This document shows positions 18,371-25,876 of a stretch of 64,000 nucleotides of DNA, piece after piece (the first letter of the stretch is position 1; every line of letters begins with the position of its first letter). This DNA is from SXRF01 sp038043465. GTDB lineage: Bacteria > Pseudomonadota > Alphaproteobacteria > Rickettsiales > SXRF01. The stretch is taken from contig JBBTBX010000006.1 in assembly GCA_038043465.1 (NCBI GenBank), positions 248,001-312,000 of the forward strand, written 5' to 3'. The notes beneath the pieces were generated by a model. That model had not been told where the DNA came from. It ran no database searches and worked only from the letters and a program-made list of their open reading frames with translations. Made by a program: the position numbers and the translations under genes.

Positions 18371-19087
18371 TCATAATTCTTCAATCTCAATCCGCCCTTT
18401 TTCCACCAGCATTTCCAGCAAAAACATATCCATTTTTGTGTCAAGGTTGAGGCTGCGTTCTGGCGGCATAACGTAAGGGATAGTCTTTGGCGGCATGAAT
18501 GTGGATTTTTCGAGTAATATATTACGGTGCGTTAGGTAAAAAGCTCCATTAAGCGAATAAACCTTGGGCAGTTGCTGGCGCGCCACCATTGATTCTTTAC
18601 CTAGATAGGAACGAACATAACCATCGTCTATTTTCTGAATTTTATCAGGATGTGGTGAGTCATGTTCCACTAGGCTCACAATTGCCTCCACCTGCGTCGG
18701 GTCTGCATTATCAAAACCATTGCAGAGAGCTTGCAAATCTGCAGAAATACGCAGCGGCGAGGTTACCTGCAACAATAAAATATAACCTTCATCTATATTT
18801 TCGGCTGCAATTGCCTGCTTCACCACATCAACAGTTTTCGCCGTATCAGTTGCCAATTCCGCCGGACGTAAATTCTTCATCGCCACGCCATAATTTTTAG
18901 CAATGGCGAACATTTCTTCGTTGTCAGTAGAAACTAAAACACGATCAACATACTCCGAGTTTTTAGCCAGTTTAATTGCGCGCTCAAGTAAAGTATCCTT
19001 GCCTAATCTACTGAGATTTTTCTTTGGAATACCTTTTGAGCCACCACGCACAGGAATAATTGCTGTAAGTTTCTGTCCGCGTATCAT
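18371..19087 (-). CDS. CMP-sugar (acylneuraminate-type) cytidylyltransferase
   Basis: A 238-residue CTP:sugar-acid cytidylyltransferase of the NeuA/PseF/LegF class, making the CMP-activated donor. The nucleotide loop is IIPVRGGSKGIPKKNLSRLG (about 10-29); VDRVLVSTDNEE, LLLQVTSPLR and VEAIVSLVEHDSPHPDK follow in family order. Length matches the catalytic domain alone, without the extra esterase domain of bacterial NeuA fusions. With the NeuB-like synthase nearby it argues for a nonulosonic acid or related C8/C9 sugar, the precise one being unknown. Confidence 0.9.
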   Translation of the reverse strand: MIRGQKLTAIIPVRGGSKGIPKKNLSRLGKDTLLERAIKLAKNSEYVDRVLVSTDNEEMFAIAKNYGVAMKNLRPAELATDTAKTVDVVKQAIAAENIDEGYILLLQVTSPLRISADLQALCNGFDNADPTQVEAIVSLVEHDSPHPDKIQKIDDGYVRSYLGKESMVARQQLPKVYSLNGAFYLTHRNILLEKSTFMPPKTIPYVMPPERSLNLDTKMDMFLLEMLVEKGRIEIEEL

Positions 19088-19101
19088 GCCCCACCTTCGT
19101 G

Positions 19102-20205
19102 TTATGATTTTTTAAAAATTGCTATTTGACGGCTGCCAAGCATATTGCGATGAATATAATCAGGTGTAATCCAGTCAAACAAACCAGCAGGATCGCCATA
19201 ACCATGATACGGATATTCGCCCGACATATAGCTTTTTATATTATCGATTTCAGTAATAACCGTTTCATGGAATATTTTGGTAAGACCGTGACGTTCCATT
19301 AAAACAGTCAGGCTTTTTGGACAAAAATGCGAAACATGTTTCCACGCAAAAGTTGGCGACATTTCCCGCATCAGGCGCGTTGCCAACGACTCAACATTAG
19401 GAACTAGAATAAATAGCAATCCGTTTGGCGCAAGCATTTTTATAAGAGCATCAAGAATAGCGTGTTTATCATAGAGATGCTCCAGCACGCTCCACATTGA
19501 AATCGCATCATAATTATTGCCGAGTTTATTAGGCTCTAACCGCTCGAAGCTGGAATTGATAAACTGGATTCCACCGCCATCATTATAAATATCGCTGTAA
19601 CGCTCGTTCACATCAACACCAACACATTGCTTCCAACCATTGCGCTGCGCCATTTTTAGGAACACACCCGCGCCACAACCGAGATCTAATATCTTGCCGC
19701 GCGCAGAAGGATTAAGCTTTTCAATGAGGTCAAGACCATACTGATATTTTATTTCATCAATTTCAATTTGTAGTGGTTGAGTGTAAATATCAGATGCGGT
19801 TTTATCATCCATATAGACCCGTTCCGCCACATCAAATTTCACACGCGGATGCAGGTAGCGATGCGTGCAATTAAGGCAGCGGTAAATATCCAGACCAAAG
19901 CGACTTAAGAAATGCTCACGTTCTTTATTATCACAAACCGGGCAGCTATCTACATCTTCCCACATGCCTTCCTTGCGCTGATAACGATCAACGCCGGAAT
20001 CATCAACCAGCATCGCATGTTCGCGGATAAGATAACCGCTGGAAGGTTTACCCTTACCACTACGATTAGTCTGGTCATGAAAACTCTTAGCTCCATGCCG
20101 TAAATTGCCATCAAAACGGCTTTTAGCTTCCAGACGTTCTTCGAAAGAATTTATATCGAATGTACCAGCTTCTATGGCAGGACGTTCTTGTTTGTTTGTT
20201 TTCAT
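19102..20205 (-). CDS. Class I methyltransferase with N-terminal zinc-ribbon-like motif
   Basis: A 367-residue protein. A four-cysteine cluster, CPVCDN then YRCLNCTHRYL (about residues 88-120), looks like a zinc ribbon as in SAM-dependent sugar C-methyltransferase relatives. The methyltransferase domain follows with ILDLGCGAGVFLKMAQRNGW (about 172-191) and ISMWSVLEHLYDKHAIL. Family members with this Cys cluster modify deoxysugars or surface glycans. The first 80 residues are polar and not recognised. The ATG of the downstream CmoA-like gene's neighbour overlaps its stop arrangement: this gene's start overlaps the upstream stop by 4 bp. Confidence 0.85.
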   Translation of the reverse strand: MKTNKQERPAIEAGTFDINSFEERLEAKSRFDGNLRHGAKSFHDQTNRSGKGKPSSGYLIREHAMLVDDSGVDRYQRKEGMWEDVDSCPVCDNKEREHFLSRFGLDIYRCLNCTHRYLHPRVKFDVAERVYMDDKTASDIYTQPLQIEIDEIKYQYGLDLIEKLNPSARGKILDLGCGAGVFLKMAQRNGWKQCVGVDVNERYSDIYNDGGGIQFINSSFERLEPNKLGNNYDAISMWSVLEHLYDKHAILDALIKMLAPNGLLFILVPNVESLATRLMREMSPTFAWKHVSHFCPKSLTVLMERHGLTKIFHETVITEIDNIKSYMSGEYPYHGYGDPAGLFDWITPDYIHRNMLGSRQIAIFKKS

Positions 20206-20942
20206 TTTATCGCCACAAATCCTTCAAAACATATATATTTCATAACTGACATGATATCGACAAAACCTGCACGTTTTAACATATCAATATTCCCTTGTGT
20301 AGAAAATGGTTCCAGAATTCCTTTAAGACTACGAGCCTTGGAAACTATTTCATCAGGCGTATAACCTTGAGCTAATTTAAAATCATCATACATACGGGTC
20401 AGCATATCCTGAAAACGTGCATCTGCTCCACGCACCTTCTCAAACATAAGCAGCGCGCCGCCCCATTGCAGATGGTTATAAAACTTATCAATCAACCGTT
20501 GGCGTTCGCTAGAGCGGATAAACTGCACCGTGTAATAACAAATAATCAAATCGCAGGGCTGCATTTCCATGGTCAACGCATCATCAACCACGAATGAGAT
20601 ATTTTTAAAATCCTTCCCGCGCTGATTAGCTATTTCTACCATGTCCGGCTCAACATCCATACCAATAAAACGTACATCAGCCTTGCCAGCGGTATGCTCG
20701 GCAAGCTTGGTGGTAAGCGCGCCTGTCGAACACCCAATTTCATAGCAAAGCGAGCCGGGTTTCAAAAAGAAATCGCTCAAATCGCAAACCAACTGATGCC
20801 CCTCTTTATACAGAGGCACTGATTTAGAAACATGACTGTCAAATCCCTTAGCCACCTCGCCGCTGAAACTCCAGTTCGCGCGGTTCGCCGAAATCCCATC
20901 GCCAACAATTGTGGGGATTACTTTTTTACCGGCTGAAGACAT
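20202..20942 (-). CDS. CmoA-like SAM-dependent methyltransferase
   Basis: A 246-residue class I methyltransferase-fold protein with resemblance to CmoA (carboxy-SAM synthase): ANWSFSGEVAKGFDSHVSKS, then LCYEIGCSTGALTTKLAEH, FIGMDVEPDMVEIA and LIICYYTVQFIRSSERQRLI. True CmoA acts in tRNA wobble modification beside CmoB; here the gene is inside a glycan cassette without CmoB, so a role in sugar modification is more likely. Start chosen at ATG 20942 with AAGGGA upstream; an ATG at 20984 would extend it into the neighbouring gene and lacks a better site. It overlaps the upstream methyltransferase end by 17 bp. Confidence 0.8.
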   Translation of the reverse strand: MSSAGKKVIPTIVGDGISANRANWSFSGEVAKGFDSHVSKSVPLYKEGHQLVCDLSDFFLKPGSLCYEIGCSTGALTTKLAEHTAGKADVRFIGMDVEPDMVEIANQRGKDFKNISFVVDDALTMEMQPCDLIICYYTVQFIRSSERQRLIDKFYNHLQWGGALLMFEKVRGADARFQDMLTRMYDDFKLAQGYTPDEIVSKARSLKGILEPFSTQGNIDMLKRAGFVDIMSVMKYICFEGFVAIK

Positions 20943-21705
20943 AAAATCCCTTTCCACCATTAAATTCATTATGCACATTATCAATGGTTATAACTTTTTC
21001 TAACCACTGCATCATTTTTTCCACTTTACTGTTATCAAGTTTTGCATCACGCAGGGCATTGGTTAAGCGTTTACGCATATCAATAATTAAGTTTTCGCCA
21101 TAAACCCGATCATGGGCAAATGTGCTCCATTCCAGCTTAAATCCCTGCTTCTTCGCCATTTCCTCAAAATCAAACGGTGAAAAGAAATGAATGTCAGTAA
21201 GTGACATTGGAACATCCAAAAGCAGTTGCAGGGTCATCCAGATATAGCCACGTATATTGGTAAAATTAGGACAGGTTACAACCAATATACCGTCTTTTTT
21301 CACGCGCTGCATAAGGTCGGTAATTGCCTGCTCTGGATGATCCAGATGCTCGATAACTTCCTGCAAAACCACCACATCATAAAACTCGGTTATATCGTGG
21401 TAATCCTTAGTATCAAAAACAAGATTGTCAGATTGGTGGCGCAGCTTACAGCCTTTGATTGCTTCCTGCGCATAATCCACAGCATAAACGCTTTTTGCAC
21501 CAGCACCAGCAATCGCCATTGCTGTTTCACCAGTTCCACAGCCAACTTCCAGCACGGTTTTACCAGTAAAATCCACCTTCGCCACCAGATACTGCGTGAT
21601 ATCCATAGTTGAGAAGGTAAAAAAACTATCCTTATCACCAGCATAAGCTTTATTGCCGGAATACGCAGAATTATAAATTTCTTTCAGTTGATCATTACGC
21701 CGCAT
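20926..21705 (-). CDS. SAM-dependent methyltransferase (class I)
   Basis: A 259-residue methyltransferase. Motif I is TVLEVGCGTGETAMAIAGAG (about 49-68), the acidic position is YAVDYAQEAIKG, and VVVLQEVIEHLDHPEQAITD (about 111-130) followed by GILVVTCPNF completes the UbiE/UbiG-like pattern. It lies directly downstream of the NeuB-like gene, overlapping it by 11 bp, so it probably modifies the same sugar or its precursor. Substrate unknown. Confidence 0.85.
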   Translation of the reverse strand: MRRNDQLKEIYNSAYSGNKAYAGDKDSFFTFSTMDITQYLVAKVDFTGKTVLEVGCGTGETAMAIAGAGAKSVYAVDYAQEAIKGCKLRHQSDNLVFDTKDYHDITEFYDVVVLQEVIEHLDHPEQAITDLMQRVKKDGILVVTCPNFTNIRGYIWMTLQLLLDVPMSLTDIHFFSPFDFEEMAKKQGFKLEWSTFAHDRVYGENLIIDMRKRLTNALRDAKLDNSKVEKMMQWLEKVITIDNVHNEFNGGKGFYVFSR

Positions 21706-22708
21706 TTTTCTGTCTTTCCTTTGCTATTTCCTGCATAGCCTGAGTTGATTCTGGCTGCCAATTAAAAATTTGTTTTTCACCAATTTTATTACTGAAACGC
21801 CCGCGATAATAAGCCCGATTCAACAGCTCTTCGTGACTTAATTCACGATCTTCCTGCCCTAACATTATTTTCCAATCAGGAATTTCGGTATTTAGATATT
21901 CAAGCTGTGCATCTTTGTTTAAAGCTGAAAATTCCTTTATCTGCACTATATGTTCAGCGCGAATGGAAACGCGCCCATCCCGACTCCCCTCTTCCGGCAG
22001 AACAGTAAAATGCCGTTCTATAATTTCCGCGCCAAGATAGATTGCAGCAAGTGCAGCCTTCACACCATCACGCGATACCAGAGAATGATCGCTTAAACCC
22101 ACATGATCGGTATAATTTTTCAGAAAATTCATCCGCGCCAGATGCATCTGCTCCAGCGGGGTCGGATAAATAGTTACGCAGTGCAGCAAGCTGTATTTTT
22201 TACCACTAGCACACAGCAATTTTGCAGCACCTGCGATTTCTTCATTGGTCGATGCGCCAGTGGAAACTATAATCTCGTCAAATGATTCTGTAAGAGCCTG
22301 AAGCAAAGGCAGCGAGCCACAATCATAACTAGCAACTTTCACCACCTTCCAATCAAGTTCAGCAATCGCAGGAATACAGGTTAAATTAAAAGCTGTGGTT
22401 AGAGGAATAAGACCAGCCTGTTTGCATTCATCAATAAATTCGCGCTGCTGCTCATAGCTTAGTTCCAGCCCCTTAAGGCGGTCATATTCTGGCTGATACG
22501 GACGTTTGATTATTTCCACCTGTCCATTTGCGCCAGTTTTTCCTTCTTCAAATTCTGGACGGAAACTAACATCACGTGCGAAAATTGTTTGAATTTTCCC
22601 ATGCGTTGCGCCTGCCTGCGCGGCAGCATCTATCATTCTTTTCAAAATATCAAAATCACCATTATGGTTCTGACAGAATTCCGCGATTATTTTGAGATTA
22701 TTTTTCAT
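21695..22708 (-). CDS. NeuB-family sialic/nonulosonic acid synthase-like protein
   Basis: A 337-residue TIM-barrel synthase that would condense PEP with a hexosamine-type aldehyde sugar. Family marks are IIAEFCQNHNGDFDILKRMI (7-26, usual form AEIGxNHxG), LTTAFNLTCIPAIAELDWKVVKVAS, VSTGASTNEEI, LLHCVTIYPTPLEQMHL, VGLSDHS and AEIIERHFT. The antifreeze-like SAF domain of normal NeuB appears truncated: only YYRGRFSNKIGEKQIFNW remains before the tail. Substrate-binding positions also differ, so a variant sugar is likely. The start overlaps the Nudix-like gene by 4 bp. Confidence 0.88.
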   Translation of the reverse strand: MKNNLKIIAEFCQNHNGDFDILKRMIDAAAQAGATHGKIQTIFARDVSFRPEFEEGKTGANGQVEIIKRPYQPEYDRLKGLELSYEQQREFIDECKQAGLIPLTTAFNLTCIPAIAELDWKVVKVASYDCGSLPLLQALTESFDEIIVSTGASTNEEIAGAAKLLCASGKKYSLLHCVTIYPTPLEQMHLARMNFLKNYTDHVGLSDHSLVSRDGVKAALAAIYLGAEIIERHFTVLPEEGSRDGRVSIRAEHIVQIKEFSALNKDAQLEYLNTEIPDWKIMLGQEDRELSHEELLNRAYYRGRFSNKIGEKQIFNWQPESTQAMQEIAKERQKNAA

Positions 22709-23481
22709 GTATTTGCCTTGTGAAAATTTTTAACCGCATCAACCAGCGCGCTTAAATGCGGTGTCATCTGTTCTTTCCCGCATATTCCTAGCATTTCGCC
22801 TCTTTCTGCACCAGACATTTTTTTTAATTCACAGGTTGTAATATCCAACAAAAAAATCTCGCGCCCACCACCATTTTCTGCCGTTTCGCCATCACACATT
22901 TCCAAACCATCCGGGGCAATTTCTGCAGAAAATACAAAAAGCAGGTTAATATCGCCATTTTCACCGATATGCACCAGCCCATCGGTTACGCTTTCTTTCC
23001 CCTGATATTGGACTTTAATCTGCTTATTCTTAAGTGGTATGTATTTTAATTTCAGATAGTTATCTGATTTTTCCTTGCCATTATAGGCAATGTCAATAAT
23101 CTGCTTAAAACCAGTGCATTCCGGGATAAGTAATTTTGTATCTTTGTATATGTTCAGCTCCTCAAATAATTCCCGAACCACTGATACAGGGTTCTTCCAT
23201 TCTTCAATCCCCTCTGCCCTGCCGGTAAACAGAGAGTATTTACCGGGATTTATCTTTGCCACTGCTGAACGCTTAACCACCGGCATATAGCGATTGTCAA
23301 AGATGATAGTTCCACCACCGGAAAGATAAAGATAAGCAGCATTTTTCTGGGCGACGCGTAACTCTTCATCATTAGTAATTACATCCTGTGGAGTTATTCT
23401 GTCTAAATCAACACAAAGTTCCATTTCGGATATTTTTATTGAAACGCCCTCAAACAGACGGACAATTTCATAATAGCGCAT
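22705..23481 (-). CDS. Nudix-like hydrolase (degenerate Nudix box)
   Basis: A 258-residue protein with a recognisable core of the Nudix box: GRAEGIEEWKNPVSVVRELF then EELNI (about 84-108). REL-x-EE is intact, but the spacing from the upstream Gly/Glu is two residues long and the Gly after EE is Asn, so activity is uncertain. It could hydrolyse a nucleotide sugar or be a non-catalytic relative. The start chosen is the ATG at 23481, which overlaps the stop of the dehydrogenase gene (TGATG) and so suggests coupling; an upstream ATG would lie inside that gene. Confidence 0.6.
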   Translation of the reverse strand: MRYYEIVRLFEGVSIKISEMELCVDLDRITPQDVITNDEELRVAQKNAAYLYLSGGGTIIFDNRYMPVVKRSAVAKINPGKYSLFTGRAEGIEEWKNPVSVVRELFEELNIYKDTKLLIPECTGFKQIIDIAYNGKEKSDNYLKLKYIPLKNKQIKVQYQGKESVTDGLVHIGENGDINLLFVFSAEIAPDGLEMCDGETAENGGGREIFLLDITTCELKKMSGAERGEMLGICGKEQMTPHLSALVDAVKNFHKANT

Positions 23482-25214
23482 CAGCTTAAAAATCCTGCGG
23501 TGGAATAACCCATGGTAGCATAACATACGTTCGGCAAGCGTTCAATTTCTCGCCAATCAAACATACTCCAACCATCAAAAAACAGTATTGAATGCTCACA
23601 TCCCTGTAGTGCTTGAATAACATTGAATTTATTATTGCGGTAGTGATTATTCATGAATAATACAACATCATACTCGGTCAAAATTTCCTGCAATTCTCCT
23701 GTATTTGCGGTACACCCCAAAGATTCTATATCTGCGGAACTGACTACAAAATCTTTCACTGAAATATTTGCCTTATTTGGCAAGCTGTTCACTATGTTAG
23801 TAGCTATGGAATCACGAATATCAGAAGTCTCTGGCATTCCTTTGAATGCCAGCCCTACTACCAGAATACGCAATTTTTCCACCGGTATTTTTACCGCCTG
23901 GGAAAATTTTTCAATCTTTGCAAGAACATATTCAGATCCGCGTTTATTAATACTGCGACTGGTACGACCAAGAACCGGACTATAGCCATTTTCGGCAATA
24001 GGTTGCGAATATAAAAGCGGGTCTTTGCTCAGACAAATACCACCAACTCCCGGACTGGGCATAGGTATCCTGTCACGCGGGTAACCTTCATTAGCAGCGC
24101 GGATTATACGAAATGCGTTGATATTATAATCATCACACATATAGGCAATTTCATTGGCAAAAGAGAAAATCAGATCGCGGTAAGTATTATTCATAAGCTT
24201 GACTATCTCAGCTTCTTCCAATGACTGAACATCAACAATTACATTGGTTATTTTACGGAACAAACGAGAAGCTAAATTGCTGCTTTCCTGATTAAATCCG
24301 CCAATAATCTGTGGCAGAATCCGTAATTCTTCGAGCGCATTACCCTCCACTGTGCGCTCTGGCGCAAAGGCAAGATAAAAATCTGTTCCACAAGACATGT
24401 TATTTTTTTCCAATATAGGAAGCACTATATGGCGCATTGTGCCGACCGGAACGGTAGATCGGAAAATAACCAAGTCACCATTTTTAAGTATTCCTGAAAC
24501 AGTTTCAGAAACTGCCTCAATAGCCGACAGATCCGGTTTTCCATCAGATTTTATCGGCGAACCGACACTTATAATATGGATATTAGCAGAGTATTTTTTT
24601 GCATCATCAGTATAGCGGATAGGGTTGGTGGCAGCCAGAGAATAGAGCATGGAATCCAGCCCTTTTTCATAAAAAGGCGCGATGTTTTTTGCAAGCATTT
24701 CCAAACGCTGTGTGTTCGTATCAATACCAACAACCGATAACCCAGAATTGGCGAAAGTGCAGGCAAGAGTAAGGCCTACAAATCCTAGCCCATAAATAGC
24801 AATGGTCTTATCATCAATGCTTGGCTCTAATATGTCTGTAAGCAAAATAACATCGTAGAAACGCCCATCATCTTCTATCAGTATGAGCTTGTCATATTTC
24901 ATAAAATGCGTGCCACGCTTGCGTGCTTCATCCATAAGCTTACGGCGCATAAGTGCCGGTGCAAGATTTTTATTAATTGTGATAGGTTTGAAGTTGGCTA
25001 CTTTCTCTATCTGCGAATTTATATCAAACCCTTTGGCAAGGCCTCTGCGAATATCGCCATCAGTAAGCGCGCCAATAACTTTATCCTGCTCATCAACTAC
25101 TACGGCAAACCCGGCTATATGTTTATTCTCAGCCAGACTGCCCATCATGCTGATTGCATCTTTAACCAGAGTCTGCTTCCTGATTAAAGAAGCAAAACGA
25201 GTTTTTACAGACAT
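23481..25214 (-). CDS. CBS-domain pair fused to nucleotide-sugar dehydrogenase
   Basis: A 577-residue two-module protein. Residues about 1-130 form a CBS pair (VVVDEQDKVIGALTDGDIRR in repeat 1; LILIEDDGRFYDVILLTDIL in repeat 2), a domain that senses adenine nucleotides. Residues about 135-570 are a UDP-glucose/UDP-ManNAc dehydrogenase: IAIYGLGFVGLTLACTFANS, ISVGSPIKSDGKPDLSAI, FRSTVPVGTMRHIV, FAPERTVEGNALEEL, LMNNTYRDLIFSFANEIA and the catalytic Cys in PSPGVGGICLSKDPLL. The enzyme would oxidise a UDP-sugar to its uronate. CBS pairs are usually linked to sugar nucleotidyltransferases of nonulosonate loci, so this fusion is unusual. Confidence 0.88.
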   Translation of the reverse strand: MSVKTRFASLIRKQTLVKDAISMMGSLAENKHIAGFAVVVDEQDKVIGALTDGDIRRGLAKGFDINSQIEKVANFKPITINKNLAPALMRRKLMDEARKRGTHFMKYDKLILIEDDGRFYDVILLTDILEPSIDDKTIAIYGLGFVGLTLACTFANSGLSVVGIDTNTQRLEMLAKNIAPFYEKGLDSMLYSLAATNPIRYTDDAKKYSANIHIISVGSPIKSDGKPDLSAIEAVSETVSGILKNGDLVIFRSTVPVGTMRHIVLPILEKNNMSCGTDFYLAFAPERTVEGNALEELRILPQIIGGFNQESSNLASRLFRKITNVIVDVQSLEEAEIVKLMNNTYRDLIFSFANEIAYMCDDYNINAFRIIRAANEGYPRDRIPMPSPGVGGICLSKDPLLYSQPIAENGYSPVLGRTSRSINKRGSEYVLAKIEKFSQAVKIPVEKLRILVVGLAFKGMPETSDIRDSIATNIVNSLPNKANISVKDFVVSSADIESLGCTANTGELQEILTEYDVVLFMNNHYRNNKFNVIQALQGCEHSILFFDGWSMFDWREIERLPNVCYATMGYSTAGFLS

Positions 25215-25876
25215 GCAATAACTTCCTTAAACGAACTTATTCTCTTCCAGCTTGAGGCAGAATGTATTCCGGTTCTGTCAATCAATACCGAATCAATCCC
25301 AGCGTCCTTGCTGAGTACCATATCAGCTTCATCATCACCAAACATAATACAGGCTTCAGGTCCGCATTGCTCCTGCCGCAGAACATTAGCCACATGCTCT
25401 TTTCCCTTGGAAAAACCAGCTTCACTGCCAAATATATCTGCTATCCTAGGCAGAATATTAGGTGGTATATTACGTTTTGCCAAAGGATATAATTCCTCCT
25501 TAGGCACAGAAGAAGATATGTATATTTTGAATGGTGTCGCATTAAGGGCAGTAAGCAACATCATGGCATCCGGAAACATCTGCGACTCAAGAAGTGCCGT
25601 CTCATTTTTCTTGGTAAGCATGGTACTCATATTACTTATATCCTGATCGCTAAGCAGCAATATATTATAATGTTTGGCTATCTTGTGGAATATCTCAGCG
25701 CGCGGTGCGCCACTGAATTTTCTGTAAAGCTCAACTACATGCTTGGGAATAATTTCATGGTTACGCGATGATAGGTAGGAATAGACAACTTCACTGAAAG
25801 TTTTTTCTTTAACCGCCATTGAATCAAACAATGTGCCGTCCCAATCAAACATCAATACCTTTTTTTTAACCAACAT
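25205..25876 (-). CDS. HAD-superfamily phosphatase
   Basis: A 223-residue HAD hydrolase of the phosphoglycolate-phosphatase-like subgroup. Motif I is MFDWDGTLFDS (about 9-19), motif II the Ser of IYISSSVPKEEL, motif III Lys in FSKGKEHV and motif IV CIMFGDDEADMVLS (about 170-183). In context it may remove phosphate from a sugar-acid phosphate made by the NeuB-like synthase or from a hexose precursor. It overlaps the dehydrogenase start by 10 bp and the ABC transporter end by 11 bp, indicating one transcript. Confidence 0.87.
   Translation of the reverse strand: MLVKKKVLMFDWDGTLFDSMAVKEKTFSEVVYSYLSSRNHEIIPKHVVELYRKFSGAPRAEIFHKIAKHYNILLLSDQDISNMSTMLTKKNETALLESQMFPDAMMLLTALNATPFKIYISSSVPKEELYPLAKRNIPPNILPRIADIFGSEAGFSKGKEHVANVLRQEQCGPEACIMFGDDEADMVLSKDAGIDSVLIDRTGIHSASSWKRISSFKEVIACL

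Noticed and set aside
20942..20984. Upstream ATG for the CmoA-like gene
   Set aside because: It would extend into the upstream methyltransferase; the ATG at 20942 has a clear ribosome site.
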